A DNA stretch of 64,000 nt from Paenibacillus phytohabitans (GCF_013141775.1 NZ_WHOB01000037.1:113236-177235); one strand, 5' to 3'; counted from the stretch's first letter, positions 17,802 through 29,957 are shown. Notes: a model not told the origin generated them from the letters alone. Numbers and translations are program-made.

Positions 17802-18529
17802 AGCCCTCCGCTTTTGGGGCTATGCATCAAATAACCGAGTCCGCGCCGTGTGAATATATATTCCGGCTTGCTGGGATTCTCCTCAATTTTTTCTCTGAGC
17901 CGGCGGATCGTTACATCCACAGTCCGCACATCACCGAAATATTCGAAGCCCCAAACGGCCTGCAGCAGATGCTCCCGGGTCATTACTTTACCGGCATGGC
18001 GAATCATATAATATAGCAGCTCGTATTCACGGTGCGTCAGATCCAGCGGCTCGCCGTCTTTGTAGACCAAATACATATCCGTATCGATGAATAAGCCGAA
18101 ATGATATACCCCCTGCTTGCTCTCCACGCTTTCGCTCGGCGTTTCAGACAAGGCCGGCTTATGCTGGCGGCGCATCTGGGCTTTGACTCTGGCCAGCAGC
18201 TCACGCGTACTGAACGGCTTGGTTACATAGTCATCGGCGCCCAACTCCAGACCCAGCACTTTATCAATTTCTCCGTCCTTGGCGGTCAGCATGATGATCG
18301 GAATATCCAGATGTGCAGAGCGCACCTCACGGCACACGTCCATCCCGTCCTTGCCGGGCAGCATCAGGTCGAGCAGCATCAGGTCGGGGCGTCTGGACAG
18401 GGCCAGCTCAACCGCACTGTTGCCGTCAAACGCACAGATAACCTCATAGCCCTCTTTTTCCAGATTGAATTTCAATATATCAGCAATAGGTTGTTCATCA
18501 TCCACTACCAGAATCGTGCCCATTTGCAT
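17798..18529 (-). CDS. walR: Response regulator WalR (YycF), OmpR family
   Basis: A 243-aa response regulator with a receiver domain (phospho-acceptor Asp54 in LLDLMLPG; acidic pair Asp10-Asp11) and a C-terminal winged helix with the motif [14 protein letters not shown]. It is activated by WalK and binds pairs of TGTWAH hexamers at cell-wall hydrolase genes; a near-perfect box lies at 20364-20380. The ATG at 18529 is preceded by AAAGGTG about eleven bases away. It is the first gene of the operon. Confidence 0.96.
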   Translation of the reverse strand: MQMGTILVVDDEQPIADILKFNLEKEGYEVICAFDGNSAVELALSRRPDLMLLDLMLPGKDGMDVCREVRSAHLDIPIIMLTAKDGEIDKVLGLELGADDYVTKPFSTRELLARVKAQMRRQHKPALSETPSESVESKQGVYHFGLFIDTDMYLVYKDGEPLDLTHREYELLYYMIRHAGKVMTREHLLQAVWGFEYFGDVRTVDVTIRRLREKIEENPSKPEYIFTRRGLGYLMHSPKSGGL

Positions 18530-18613
18530 ATGCTCAGCTTCACCTTTCTAACGATACTCAGGTCCTTGATTCCTTTATTTTAACATACCTGTACGGGCGT
18601 CACATCTAACTAA

Positions 18614-18642
18614 ATAAAAACCGCCCGAAATTATCCGGACGG
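18614..18642 (-). terminator. Terminator of the M23 peptidase gene
   Basis: A CCGCCCG/CGGACGG stem (18621-18627 with 18636-18642, one G-U pair) is followed on the minus strand by UUUUUAUU. It separates the peptidase gene from the walR operon. Confidence 0.85.
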
Positions 18643-18678
18643 CTGGTCATTCTATAAGCGGAGCTTAAAATATATATA

Positions 18679-20223
18679 TTATTTCAGATATTTCATAGGG
18701 TTGACCGCTGTTCCATTCTTGCGGATTTCGAAGTGCAGATGTGTTCCGGTTGAGCGGCCGGTGTTGCCCATAATGCCTATTTGGCTGCCCTGTCCAAGCT
18801 TCTGGCCGACGGAGACGGAGATTCTGCTTAAGTGCCCGTAGTAAGTAACGTATCCATTGTTGTGATTGACGATAACCACATTACCGTATCCGCTCTGCAC
18901 ACCGGCAAAGCTTACCGTACCGGCATCAGCGGCTTTGATTGTACGGTTGCCGGATACAATATCCAGTCCCTTATGTGCACGTCCCCAACGCTCGCCGTAA
19001 CTGCTGGATATCGTAGCTCCGGTAACCGGCCAGGCGAACATTCCCGTTCCTTCACCGACAACCTTGGTGCCCGAATAGACCACTTCAGGCAGCGAAGCCT
19101 TTACAACCGTCTGTCCGAGCCATTCTTCTTTGACCACCAGTCCATTTTCTTTGGTCAGCCTGTATTGCATCGTCTTAAGTCCCGTCTGACCGGCACGGAC
19201 CACCTTTCTCTTGCCTGCCGCCAGCTGATCGCTTTTGCGTACAATAACTTCAGGCTCTGTAACTACTTGTTCAGTTACCTGCTCCACAGTTACGACCGTA
19301 AGATCAGGCTGGGGAACCGTCAGTTGCAGCTGATCCCCGATCTGCAGGCTAAGCTCCTTGACCGCGGGATTGTTGCGGAAGATATCGGCCTGGGTAATCT
19401 GGAATCTGGAAGCGATCGCAGAGACCGTGTCTCCTTCCTGAACCGAGTAGACCAGCGGCTCTTCCTTGCCTTCGGTCAGCACCTTCACGGCTTCCTCTAC
19501 ACTAAGCACCTTGTTGGGGTCTGCCTTGACCGGAACAATGCTGACTTCCTCGCGGATGGCCGCCGATTCCACTTGGTCTGCCTTAGCTGGTGCTGCTGCT
19601 GTCGTCTTGGCCGCCGTCTTCATCAGCTTCGCGCCAGCGGCTGCAGCCTGCGGAGTATAATGCGCCTTCACGGCCTCGAGTACCGCGGCTGCTGTCTCCT
19701 GATCCTTCACGATCCCGAGCGGTTTGCCATCAACCGTCAATTCCACGCCTACCGCATAGGCTTTGAGCATGCCGTCCAGCTTGTCCAGTGTAGCTTCGCT
19801 GTCGATCTCCGGTTTGTACGCCTCGGCGACCTCTGTCGTGATGCCGCTGGTTTGCAGCACCATGACGGAATCCGGATACTTAAGCTGATATTCCCGTCTC
19901 TTCGCTTCAAACAGCTTGTTAAGGTCCGAATCCTGACTTAAAGTTCCGATCTCTTCACCTTTCACCAGCACCTTGTAGTAGGTTACTGTATTCGCCGCAA
20001 CATGTTTCTTCTCCGCTCCGACTAGGAAGGTAGTCAGAAGAACCAGACCGGCAGTAGCCACAATCCATGAACGCCGGAGTCTGCGTGGTTTGGTTTCCGG
20101 CTGAAAGACCCGGGTTTCGCTGGCAGTGCTATTGCCCTGTTGACCTGCTGCACCTGACCCTGCGGATGTTTCTTCGCTGTTCCGCAGTTTCCCCATCCGG
20201 CGCATAAACTTAAAACCTTTCAT
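18679..20223 (-). CDS. M23 peptidoglycan endopeptidase with LysM and G5 domains
   Basis: A 514-aa envelope protein. A basic cytosolic N-terminus precedes a membrane or signal segment (about 50-70). Then come a helical region, a LysM domain (about 255-306, VYSVQEGDTVSAIASRF), a G5 domain (about 308-385) and a C-terminal M23 domain with zinc motifs HKGLD (about 417) and THLHFE (about 494). It should cut peptidoglycan stem peptides outside the cell, anchored by LysM and G5. The start follows AGGGAGAG. A WalR-like box lies 141 bases upstream and the gene neighbours walRK, so WalR control is likely. Confidence 0.9.
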   Translation of the reverse strand: MKGFKFMRRMGKLRNSEETSAGSGAAGQQGNSTASETRVFQPETKPRRLRRSWIVATAGLVLLTTFLVGAEKKHVAANTVTYYKVLVKGEEIGTLSQDSDLNKLFEAKRREYQLKYPDSVMVLQTSGITTEVAEAYKPEIDSEATLDKLDGMLKAYAVGVELTVDGKPLGIVKDQETAAAVLEAVKAHYTPQAAAAGAKLMKTAAKTTAAAPAKADQVESAAIREEVSIVPVKADPNKVLSVEEAVKVLTEGKEEPLVYSVQEGDTVSAIASRFQITQADIFRNNPAVKELSLQIGDQLQLTVPQPDLTVVTVEQVTEQVVTEPEVIVRKSDQLAAGKRKVVRAGQTGLKTMQYRLTKENGLVVKEEWLGQTVVKASLPEVVYSGTKVVGEGTGMFAWPVTGATISSSYGERWGRAHKGLDIVSGNRTIKAADAGTVSFAGVQSGYGNVVIVNHNNGYVTYYGHLSRISVSVGQKLGQGSQIGIMGNTGRSTGTHLHFEIRKNGTAVNPMKYLK

Positions 20224-20363
20224 GAAACTCTCCCTTTCAGTCCGCCCATACGGTCCGCCTTAGCGGATAAACTTATTTTTAGAGCCCCTTTTATATGTTG
20301 TACGTCATCTATTTATCTGTTTGCATGAGTATGAATATTGCTGCTTTTTTGGGCCCGGAAAAG

Positions 20364-20380
20364 GTTACAAAATATTAACC
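20364..20380 (-). promoter_or_regulatory. Probable WalR-binding box
   Basis: On the minus strand GGTTAA-TATTT-TGTAAC matches the WalR consensus TGTWAH-N5-TGTWAH at 11 of 12 positions (first T is G). It lies upstream of a cell-wall peptidase, which is the expected class of WalR target. Confidence 0.6.
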
Positions 20381-20440
20381 CCTCATAGTCCTTTTTTACT
20401 GTACCATAGCCTGAAGAAAAATTTCAACTTTCTTCACACA

Positions 20441-20466
20441 ACAAAACCCGCGAAAATCGCGGGTTT
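20441..20466 (-). terminator. Terminator after the unknown membrane protein gene
   Basis: A perfect 10-bp stem AAACCCGCGA/TCGCGGGTTT with a three-base loop and a U-rich tail on the minus strand. It follows the gene ending at 20521. Confidence 0.85.
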
Positions 20467-20520
20467 AATCCTAAAATATGCGTTTTAAACAGATATACCG
20501 TGTCCAAAAAGTGACATTTT

Positions 20521-21180
20521 TTAATTTTGCGTGGAGGGTGCAGAATCAGGTGTAAGCATTTTCATTAAGGACTCATATTCCTCCTCATCCACATACCTCG
20601 CAATGATCTCCTGCAGTTCCTTTACTTCACTCTCTGTCAACCCGCCTTCCATAGCCGAGGAAATCTTTAGCATTTCCTCCTGCGGGAGCTTATTCATCAG
20701 AATATTGAAGATATTGGATTTCTCATCAGCGGGAAGATTCTCCTTCAAGTCGTTAAGTGCGCCTGGCGTCATTACCAGCTCCTGATCCAGTGCACGGTCA
20801 CTCTGTTCTTCTCCGGCTGCCGCTTGTCCCATTACAGGCAGCGCATCCTCAGGCACCGTTTCGTCCACCGTATCCCCGGTTTCACTCGCGGGGGAATCTC
20901 CGCCAGTTCCTTTTTCTCCGTCCACCTTACTTGAGTCTGCCTCTTTAATTGTATCCTTAGTATCCTTAGGATCCGTAGACGAGGAACTGCTGCCGCCCAT
21001 CCCCGTCAGACTCTTCACGAAGCCAAGCATACCCGGCTCAGGCCCGTCTACCTTAATATCAAAGCCCGCCAGCACCGACTGGATATACGTATTGACCACA
21101 TACGCAGTCGTCAGCATGGACAACCCGCTGGCCAGTACAACAATCAGACATATGCCAAGTGTCCGTTTCATTAGTTTCAT
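20521..21180 (-). CDS. Membrane-anchored protein of unknown function
   Basis: A 219-aa protein that I do not recognise. It starts MKLMKRTLGICLIVVLASGL with one membrane segment (about 5-27), continues as a low-complexity Ser/Asp/Lys/Gly-rich linker (about 60-120) and ends in a helical, acidic domain (about 135-219) with segments such as MLKISSAMEGGLTESEVKEL. The ATG at 21180 has GGGAG eight bases upstream; upstream in-frame codons have poorer spacing. The layout suggests an exported, membrane-tethered protein. Standing alone between terminators and beside cell-wall genes, it may have an envelope role, but this is only inference. Confidence 0.75.
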   Translation of the reverse strand: MKLMKRTLGICLIVVLASGLSMLTTAYVVNTYIQSVLAGFDIKVDGPEPGMLGFVKSLTGMGGSSSSSTDPKDTKDTIKEADSSKVDGEKGTGGDSPASETGDTVDETVPEDALPVMGQAAAGEEQSDRALDQELVMTPGALNDLKENLPADEKSNIFNILMNKLPQEEMLKISSAMEGGLTESEVKELQEIIARYVDEEEYESLMKMLTPDSAPSTQN

Positions 21181-21319
21181 CGTCATCGCTCCCTTATGCC
21201 CTGCTCTATTCAACTCCGGAGAATCAGTCCTTGGTGATCCTATTCTCCCAGTATTGACTAGAACCCGGCCCGGGAAACCTCTGTTATCCCTAGAAAAGCC
21301 GCTTAACAGCTGCCAAAAC

Positions 21320-21357
21320 ACAAAAACAGGAGCCTCCTCCGAGGCCCCTGCTCCTGT
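21320..21357 (-). terminator. Terminator of purA
   Basis: An 8-bp stem ACAGGAGC/GCTCCTGT with inner CCTC/GAGG pairing (21326-21357) is followed on the minus strand by five U residues. Confidence 0.88.
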
Positions 21358-21381
21358 AATTCATATTCATTCTGCTTCAAT

Positions 21382-22707
<1,326 letters not shown>

Positions 22708-22734
22708 TCAAAATAGAAGAATTTATATGCTTAT

Positions 22735-22768
22735 GCTATAAATTATCATGATTAAGCTATAAATTATC
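22735..22768. repeat. 13-bp direct repeat upstream of purA
   Basis: GCTATAAATTATC occurs at 22735-22747 and 22756-22768, offset by 21 bases, two turns of the helix. This placement would put both copies on the same face of DNA, as for a dimeric regulator. The second copy runs into dispersed repeat copy A, so part of the similarity might stem from that element. Confidence 0.45.
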
Positions 22769-22833
22769 CTTCTATTTCCACGCTGAAACCCGCCGTCCCT
22801 TTATAAGGACAGCGAAGCTGTTTCCACTTGTAA
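22764..22833 (+). repeat. Dispersed ~70-bp hairpin repeat, copy A
   Basis: The segment begins TTATCCTTCTATTTCC, has a central CCGTCC...GGACAG pairing, and ends TTTCCACTTGTAA. It aligns with copies at 40302, 48801 and, more weakly, 51141 and 51749. It occupies the purA-dnaB spacer, which otherwise holds the palindrome GGCGGGCTAGCCCGCC at 22882-22897 and no gene. Confidence 0.65.
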
Positions 22834-22940
22834 TATGGGCTCGGTACGGACTTCTTATGTACGCAGCCCTCCGGACACCAGGGCGGGCTAGCCCGCCAAA
22901 GCACAATAATCAGTGTAACAGCGGCACTTTTTAAAGTCAA

Positions 22941-22982
22941 ATAAAAACGAACGATCACAGTTGAAGATGTGCGATCGTTCGT
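22941..22982 (-). terminator. Terminator of the mazG-yybS-gdpP-rplI-dnaB operon
   Basis: A perfect 10-bp stem ACGAACGATC/GATCGTTCGT (22947-22956 with 22973-22982) with inner pairing is followed on the minus strand by five U residues, UAUUU. The CGAAC arms recall PurBox sequences, but position after dnaB and the U-tract favour a terminator. Confidence 0.8.
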
Positions 22983-23000
22983 GTATTGTGCGAAATTCGC

Positions 23001-24362
<1,362 letters not shown>

Positions 24363-24363
24363 T

Positions 24364-24810
24364 CTACTCCTCCGTTACCTGCACCGTGAGGTTAGCCTTT
24401 ACTTCAGTGTGCAGCTTCACTGTTACCTGGAACGTGCCTACATGGCGGATCGGATCGCTCAGCTCAATCTTGCGCTTGTCGATCACGATTCCCTGCGTAG
24501 CCGCCAGCGTTTCGCCGATCTGTTTGCTGGTGATCGCCCCGAACAGACGGCCGCCTTCGCCCGCTTTGGCCTTCAGCGTCAAGGTCAGCTCATCAATCTT
24601 CTTGCCGAGCTGAACAGCTTCCTCTTTCTCCTGGTCCTTACGGCGCTGTTCCGCTGCCGCCTGGTTCTCCAGCGTCTTCACATTGCCGTCGGTAGCCGGA
24701 CGAACCAGTCCGCGCGGCAGCAGGAAGTTGGCTGCATAACCTTCGGATACCTCTTTAACCTGCCCCTTCTTGCCTTGACCCTTAACATCCTTGATGAAAA
24801 TGACCTTCAT
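24364..24810 (-). CDS. rplI: 50S ribosomal protein L9
   Basis: A 148-aa protein of standard L9 length, starting [21 protein letters not shown]. The N-terminal domain binds 23S rRNA, and the long helix (about 40-75) connects it to the C-terminal domain. It overlaps the gdpP 3' end by four bases and ends one base before dnaB, an arrangement common in Firmicutes. Confidence 0.97.
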   Translation of the reverse strand: MKVIFIKDVKGQGKKGQVKEVSEGYAANFLLPRGLVRPATDGNVKTLENQAAAEQRRKDQEKEEAVQLGKKIDELTLTLKAKAGEGGRLFGAITSKQIGETLAATQGIVIDKRKIELSDPIRHVGTFQVTVKLHTEVKANLTVQVTEE

Positions 24811-26810
24811 TCGAATAGCCCCTCTTTCGATTCAATTTCGGCCAGTACTGCAAGCAGTCTGGCTTCTGCTTCCTTAGTGGTTCCTTCAAGCTGTACAGCC
24901 GCATTGGATAGATGTCCGCCGCCCCCCAGCTTCTCCATAACCACTTGTACGTTCATCCGCCCCAGTGACCGGGCACTGATGCCGATCAGGCCGTCAGGCC
25001 GCTCACTGATCACGAATGAGGCAACCACATTGGTCATTCCCAGCAGCGTATCCGCCGTCTGGGCAATCAGCAGCTGTGGAATTTTCATTCCCGGCGCAGT
25101 AACCACCAGCGCGATATGATCATATACCATCCGCGCATGCTTGATAATCTCCGCCTTGGAGATGTACTCCTGCAGATCCTCCTTCAGCATGCGCTGAATC
25201 AGAATCGTATCTGCCCCGACACGCCTCAGGAATCCGGCTGCCTCGAAGGTCCGCGACCCGGTATGCAGCGCGAAATGCTTCGTATCCACCGTGATACCCG
25301 CCAGCAGCATGGTAGCCTCCAGCGGACTGAGCTTGATCTTGTCGTGAATATACTGCAGCAGCTCGGTCACCAGCTCACAGGTTGAAGATGCGTAAGGCTC
25401 CAGATACACGAGCACTGCATCATTGATGAACTCTTCTCCCCGGCGGTGATGGTCTACTACTACGATCCGGCTGGCGTATTGCACCAGCCGCGGCTCCATT
25501 GTCATGGAAGCCTTATGTGTATCTACAACTATCAGCAGCGTATGCTCCGTCATAACCTGCAGCGCCTGCTCTGTCGTGATGAAGGTCTTGTATAGCGCTT
25601 CATCCTTACGGATCTGCTCCATCATGCGGGTAATGGACGGATTCGGCGTCTCCATTACAATACTGGCTTCCACGTTGTACATCTGCGCGGCCTTGAGCAG
25701 GCCGATTGCCGCACCTACAGCATCGATATCAGGCACCCTGTGCCCCATAATCAGCACCCGGTCGCTCTCCTGCATCAAATCGCGCAGGGCGTGGGCGATC
25801 ACCCGTGCCCGTACCCTCGTCCGTTTCTCTGCGGCATTGCTCTTGCCGCCATAGAAGGAGAGCCGCTGGCCCGCCTTCACAGCCGCCTGGTCTCCGCCCC
25901 GGCCCAGTGCCATATCCAGACTCGACTGGGCAAGAGCACCGAGCTCACTGGCCGATTCCGAGCCATAGGCAAGGCCTATGCTGAGCGTCATCGGCACCTT
26001 GAGATCAGCCGTCATCTCGCGGACCTCATCGAGTACAACGAACCGGCTCTCCTCCAGCGCCTGGAGACTGCGGTGGTTCAGCAGCATCAGATACCGCTCT
26101 GAAGACAGGCGGCGCAGATAGACTTCAAACTGCTTGCTCCACTCCGTAATCTCGCTGGCTACCTTCGCGATCAGCGATGTGCGCTGCTGATCGTCCATTC
26201 CCTGGGCCGCTTCATCCAGATTGTCCATCATTACAATACCGATCGCCAGCTTTTCTTCCTCATACCGCTCACGCAGGACCACCAGCTCAGTGATATCGTA
26301 GAGATAGAGCAGACGTTCACTTGGAATCACCACCACCTGATAATAACGGTCATCGACCGTGATCTCCTGGCGGTGATCCTTCAGCGCACCGTCTTTGGCG
26401 GGTTCGCGCTTCTGCGGTATATTCTTCAGAGAAGCAATGACATCGGGCATCAGCTCCTGCATATCTTCACCCACAAGAGTCTTGCGGGAGAAGATCTGGC
26501 TGGCATTGCGGTTATTCCACTCTACTGTACGGTCTTCACTGTACAGGATAATCCCTAAGGGAAGCATACTTACAGCCTCTCCTTCCACCCGTTTAATGCG
26601 GAAGGAGAGGCCGTTAATATAATCTACAAGGTTGCGGCGGAACGACAGCTCGGCCTGCAGCATGGTGAAACACAATGTGCCGGCCAGGAAGAGGCTGGCA
26701 ACACCGAGGACCCAGTTATAGATACTGACCACTATAATCAGGACCAGCAGCAGCAAGAACGCCCACACGGTATGATACCCGTGCCAGCGTCTTTGCAGAA
26801 ATTTTGGCAT
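24807..26810 (-). CDS. gdpP: Cyclic-di-AMP phosphodiesterase GdpP
   Basis: A 667-aa membrane protein. Two N-terminal membrane segments (about 12-55) are followed by a PAS-like domain (about 80-150), a degenerate GGDEF domain (about 170-300), a DHH domain and a DHHA1 domain. The DHH motif [12 protein letters not shown] lies near residue 451, and [13 protein letters not shown] and [10 protein letters not shown] supply other active-site residues. It hydrolyses c-di-AMP to pApA, so it affects osmotic balance, the cell wall and beta-lactam tolerance. It sits between yybS and rplI, as in Bacillus. Confidence 0.95.
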   Translation of the reverse strand: MPKFLQRRWHGYHTVWAFLLLLVLIIVVSIYNWVLGVASLFLAGTLCFTMLQAELSFRRNLVDYINGLSFRIKRVEGEAVSMLPLGIILYSEDRTVEWNNRNASQIFSRKTLVGEDMQELMPDVIASLKNIPQKREPAKDGALKDHRQEITVDDRYYQVVVIPSERLLYLYDITELVVLRERYEEEKLAIGIVMMDNLDEAAQGMDDQQRTSLIAKVASEITEWSKQFEVYLRRLSSERYLMLLNHRSLQALEESRFVVLDEVREMTADLKVPMTLSIGLAYGSESASELGALAQSSLDMALGRGGDQAAVKAGQRLSFYGGKSNAAEKRTRVRARVIAHALRDLMQESDRVLIMGHRVPDIDAVGAAIGLLKAAQMYNVEASIVMETPNPSITRMMEQIRKDEALYKTFITTEQALQVMTEHTLLIVVDTHKASMTMEPRLVQYASRIVVVDHHRRGEEFINDAVLVYLEPYASSTCELVTELLQYIHDKIKLSPLEATMLLAGITVDTKHFALHTGSRTFEAAGFLRRVGADTILIQRMLKEDLQEYISKAEIIKHARMVYDHIALVVTAPGMKIPQLLIAQTADTLLGMTNVVASFVISERPDGLIGISARSLGRMNVQVVMEKLGGGGHLSNAAVQLEGTTKEAEARLLAVLAEIESKEGLFE

Positions 26811-26821
26811 GAGCTCTCACC

Positions 26822-27739
26822 CTATCGTTTCGATTTCTTCACAAGCTCCCGCAGCGGAAACGCCAGATCGACAACACCGATAATCCAGAATCCCGGCAGG
26901 ACGATAACAGGTATCGCCAGCAGCAGCGCTACTATCTTGCTCCACTTCCGTTCATGTATCAGGAAGAAGAGGAAACCGATGGTTTGAATCTTGAATGCGA
27001 TTTGCAGCAGCGGCAGCAGATTGGCCGAGACCATCAGCATGAAGCCGCTGTCCGAACCGCCGAAGAGCAGGCTGAGCACTACGCCAAGCAGATAATACCA
27101 GATGAAGGCTCTGGACAGTCTCCACTCCCGTGCAGGCTTAAGTCTTGGCACCGCGTATTCCATGCTGTTCAGAATCGGACGGACAATGGAATGCGTAATG
27201 ACAGCTATGATGAATGCGCTAAGGATGAGCGTCATCGGAATAGCCTGGATGGTCAACCAGCTCATCATGCCAATCTGATCCGATGAAATGGTGATCTCGG
27301 AGAGCAGAGGATTGCTTGCCCCCATAGTGGCCAGCCAGTCCGTATAAGTCTGCAGAACATCGTATACATAATCGTACAAGTTAAACTGCAGGAATGTAGT
27401 ACTGATTAACAGAATCAGCAGGAATTCACCTAAAACTGCGACCATACCGGCAATTAGCGTAGACATCGCTGATGCGCGTTTCTTATACCGGCGTCCCATT
27501 ACAAGGGCCGGTATCAGGAAATAAATAGCTATCAATACGTAAAACGGTGTAATCAGGCCCACAATCAGCAGGACCGGCACTATATGCAGAATAAACTGCT
27601 TCGTGCTAAGAGTCGTAAAGAGCACAATGGCCGGAATAATCATAAACAGCGTCGTGATAAGCAGTAATGGGGTGGACAGGGATAACAGCAGCAGCAGATA
27701 AGCTATGCTCCAAGCCACAGATGTCCAGCGAAATTTCAA
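26822..27739 (-). CDS. yybS: YybS family (DUF2232) membrane protein
   Basis: A 305-aa polytopic membrane protein with about eight hydrophobic segments. The start is TTG at 27739 with AGAGGTG seven bases upstream. It belongs to the DUF2232/YybS family, which almost always precedes gdpP and rplI in Firmicutes and has a fold like small-molecule transporter S components. Its substrate is unknown. Confidence 0.85.
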   Translation of the reverse strand: MKFRWTSVAWSIAYLLLLLSLSTPLLLITTLFMIIPAIVLFTTLSTKQFILHIVPVLLIVGLITPFYVLIAIYFLIPALVMGRRYKKRASAMSTLIAGMVAVLGEFLLILLISTTFLQFNLYDYVYDVLQTYTDWLATMGASNPLLSEITISSDQIGMMSWLTIQAIPMTLILSAFIIAVITHSIVRPILNSMEYAVPRLKPAREWRLSRAFIWYYLLGVVLSLLFGGSDSGFMLMVSANLLPLLQIAFKIQTIGFLFFLIHERKWSKIVALLLAIPVIVLPGFWIIGVVDLAFPLRELVKKSKR

Positions 27740-27745
27740 CAGTAT

Positions 27746-28057
27746 TCACCTCTTACGCATATGTTCTTCTAGTGCAGATATATCCTGGTACCATTCTTCC
27801 AGCTGATGGCCTTCCTGCCTGTGCTTTCTCAGCTTCTCCATCAGCAAGTCATCCAGTTCACGATAAGGGATACCAAGTCTGCGCCCCAATATATATGAGC
27901 TCATAATCAGGCTGGCCAGGCTGTCGCCTACACGGGCGGTACTGCCTTCCCACAACGCTTTGAATAACCGTGAGACTTGATCGATTACTTCGGTCTTTAA
28001 CCACTCAATTACCTTGGCGCGTTTGGCCACGTCCAGGTCCTTCGGCACATTGGGCAC
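27746..28057 (-). CDS. MazG-like protein
   Basis: A 103-aa all-helical protein. It starts at GTG with GGAGGT eight bases upstream. The layout (VIEWLKTEVIDQVSRLFKAL, DSLASLIMSSYILGRRLGI) fits the short MazG-like family found at this locus in Bacillus and Paenibacillus. Canonical MazG enzymes hydrolyse nucleoside triphosphates through an EExxE...ExxD set of acidic residues; I do not see the full set here, so enzymatic activity is uncertain. It is the first gene of the operon leading to dnaB. Confidence 0.7.
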   Translation of the reverse strand: MPNVPKDLDVAKRAKVIEWLKTEVIDQVSRLFKALWEGSTARVGDSLASLIMSSYILGRRLGIPYRELDDLLMEKLRKHRQEGHQLEEWYQDISALEEHMRKR

Positions 28058-28091
28058 GTCTCTCTACCTCCGGCAAAAAGCATTATTCTCC

Positions 28092-28097
28092 ATTATA
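28092..28097 (-). promoter_or_regulatory. -10 element of the mazG-yybS-gdpP-rplI-dnaB operon
   Basis: On the minus strand TGCTATAAT gives an extended -10 (TGN-TATAAT) 34 bases upstream of the GTG start. No good -35 was found at 17 bases, as is common with extended -10 promoters. Confidence 0.55.
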
Positions 28098-28220
28098 GCA
28101 TAAATATTTCCGAGCCACACGGACGCCAGCCTCCCGGATCATCCGCATAGTAGAGCCTTAGATCCGGGTGTGATTCATGGACTTTACAGGCACACCGGAA
28201 GGTGTCCACAGCCTGCCTTT

Positions 28221-28262
28221 CAAAAAAGGCCCGCATTCCGTTACGCCGGAAATACAGGCCTT
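28221..28262 (-). terminator. Terminator of the CBS-domain gene
   Basis: AAGGCC/GGCCTT arms (28226-28231 with 28257-28262) plus an inner TTCCG/CGGAA pairing, followed on the minus strand by six U residues. Confidence 0.8.
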
Positions 28263-28296
28263 GGTTCCTTAAGCATTTGTCGCCATATGGATGAGG

Positions 28297-28722
28297 TTAT
28301 AACGATTCCTGGGATTGCCGCGAGACAACCTTTTCGCAATATTCGATGATCTGACTCCGGCGCACAATACCAATGAACCGTTTCATGTCGTCAACTACAG
28401 GTACAAAGTTCTGTACTTTGGCCAGGTTAATCAAGTCCTCCATATCCGCATCAATGGATACCGGCAGATTATTCATCCGCAGCGGTACATCCTTAAGCAG
28501 ATATTTGGAAGCATTCTCAAAAGTAACGGCGCCGCCCGACTCCTTCATGTACCAGAGCAAATCACCTTCTGTGACTGTTCCTGCATATTCTCCGTTCCGG
28601 TTCAGAATCGGCACTGCGGTATAGCGGTGAAACTCCATCCGTTCCAAGGTCTGGCGCAGCGTCGAATCCAGTGTAACGCAAGCTACCTCCTGTTTCGGAA
28701 GTAAAAAAAACGCAATATTCAT
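28297..28722 (-). CDS. Two-CBS-domain protein
   Basis: A 141-aa protein consisting of a CBS pair (about 8-60 and 75-130). The segments RYTAVPILNRNGEYAGTVTE and NFVPVVDDMKRFIGIVRR are typical CBS cores. Such stand-alone pairs bind adenine nucleotides such as AMP or c-di-AMP and usually sense energy or second-messenger status. Its partner is unknown. An extended -10 (TGGTATAAT at 28825-28830) lies 100 bases upstream, and a terminator follows, so it is monocistronic. Confidence 0.85.
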   Translation of the reverse strand: MNIAFFLLPKQEVACVTLDSTLRQTLERMEFHRYTAVPILNRNGEYAGTVTEGDLLWYMKESGGAVTFENASKYLLKDVPLRMNNLPVSIDADMEDLINLAKVQNFVPVVDDMKRFIGIVRRSQIIEYCEKVVSRQSQESL

Positions 28723-28824
28723 CTCTTGATCCTCCTCAAAGAGTTCCGAAGGAATGATGCTCTACCTTCCGTGCTGCAAGGCCCACCGTAGTTATACGCC
28801 TGAGACAGCAATTCGTTCCACTTT

Positions 28825-28830
28825 ATTATA
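28825..28830 (-). promoter_or_regulatory. Extended -10 element of the CBS-domain gene
   Basis: On the minus strand TGGTATAAT (TGN-TATAAT) lies directly after the LCP terminator hairpin and 100 bases upstream of the CBS gene. Confidence 0.5.
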
Positions 28831-28844
28831 CCATGAAGACAATA

Positions 28845-28882
28845 AACAGCAGCCATTAACCTTGCGAATGGCTGCTGTTTTT
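28845..28882. terminator. Terminator after the LCP gene (bidirectional stem)
   Basis: A perfect 13-bp stem AACAGCAGCCATT/AATGGCTGCTGTT (28845-28857 with 28867-28879). The stronger T-run is on the plus strand, but its position right after the minus-strand LCP gene suggests it ends that transcript. Confidence 0.8.
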
Positions 28883-28910
28883 ATGGGGGACAGAAGGTAC
28901 GCGTCCGCCC

Positions 28911-29957
28911 TTACTGGGCTGTAGCTGTAGCCGCAGGCTCCAGGGCATTCTCTGCTTTGCCTGGTTCAATTAGCTGGTCCACCGGTGTGCTGGCATTCAT
29001 CCAGTTATCGATCATGGCCTTAGCTTCACTCAGATCCTCTTCATCAACAATATCGTAATACACGCCATTGATACGTTCGCCTTCGCCCATCACCGTGAAG
29101 CTGGAGATATCCATGTCCTTGCCGCCCATGAATTTCTTGGCCAGACTGATGATCGTGGAAGGCTGTATGTCTGTTTTGAAATTATCGCCCATAATATCCA
29201 GCAGCTCCGGGATGTTGCCGATTTGGCTGATTGATAACATTTTATTCGCTACCACATCGATAAATACCTGCTGGCGTTTGGTCCGGTTGAAATCGCTATC
29301 CTCGCGGTAACGGGTGTAGTTAAGCGCCTCTTCACCACTGTAATTCGACTTATTGGCCTTAATGGTGAATTTCTCATGATCCGCACCTTTGTTGACAATA
29401 TCCTTCTTGATCGGCAGCGGAACACCGCCAATAGCGTCAACCGCATCCTTCAGGCCCTGAAAATTAATTGTGGCATAATATTGAATATCATGGCCCAGCA
29501 AGGCTTCCAGGGTATCTTTAGCCATTTGCTGGCCGCCAAAAGCATAAGCATGCGTGATTTTGTCCTTCTTGTTGTCACCATGCCCGATAATTTCCGTGTA
29601 CGTGTCACGGGGGATTGAGATCAGCAGAATCTTATAATCCTCCGGACGGATAACGGCATAGATCATCGTATCGGACCGGGCCACTTCATTGCCCCGCTGG
29701 TCTGTACCCAGGAGCATTAAAGAGAACGGGTCGCTTTTGTATACTACCGGGGCAGGTTTAACCGTTGTGGTAGTTGTACCGTTATTCTCCAAAGGCTGGT
29801 AGGATTCTTCCGCCAGCTTGGTTTCCACCTGATCCGACAAAAAGAGGTCAAAGGCCAGCACCGCGAGCGGCTTCTGGAACAAAAATCCTCCGGCTACAAT
29901 GACCAGGGCTACAATGAGTGCAATGTATCTTTTCTTCAGTTTTTTTATTTTTTTCAT
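28911..29957 (-). CDS. LytR-CpsA-Psr (LCP) family cell-wall ligase
   Basis: A 348-aa membrane-anchored enzyme: a lysine-rich cytosolic start, one membrane segment (about 11-31), then the LCP domain (about 80-310). Family motifs include LLGTDQRGNEVARSDTM, LISIPRDTY and NYTRYREDSDFNRTKRQQ, with the conserved Asp/Arg residues that bind polyprenyl phosphate. LCP enzymes transfer teichoic acid or other glycopolymers from lipid carriers to peptidoglycan. The start is preceded by AAGAAGGA. The gene seems monocistronic. Which polymer it attaches cannot be told. Confidence 0.92.
   Translation of the reverse strand: MKKIKKLKKRYIALIVALVIVAGGFLFQKPLAVLAFDLFLSDQVETKLAEESYQPLENNGTTTTTVKPAPVVYKSDPFSLMLLGTDQRGNEVARSDTMIYAVIRPEDYKILLISIPRDTYTEIIGHGDNKKDKITHAYAFGGQQMAKDTLEALLGHDIQYYATINFQGLKDAVDAIGGVPLPIKKDIVNKGADHEKFTIKANKSNYSGEEALNYTRYREDSDFNRTKRQQVFIDVVANKMLSISQIGNIPELLDIMGDNFKTDIQPSTIISLAKKFMGGKDMDISSFTVMGEGERINGVYYDIVDEEDLSEAKAMIDNWMNASTPVDQLIEPGKAENALEPAATATAQ

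Noticed and set aside
22764..22958. 64-codon minus-strand frame as a gene
   Set aside because: It is largely dispersed repeat copy A read in one frame and has no ribosome-binding site.
22941..22982. CGAAC/GTTCG arms as a PurBox pair controlling purA
   Set aside because: The arms form a long perfect hairpin followed by a U-tract right after dnaB, which is better explained as its terminator; it is also about 280 bases upstream of purA.
26522..28057. Canonical MazG pyrophosphatase for the 103-aa protein
   Set aside because: The acidic catalytic set of MazG enzymes is not complete in the sequence, so only 'MazG-like' is justified.
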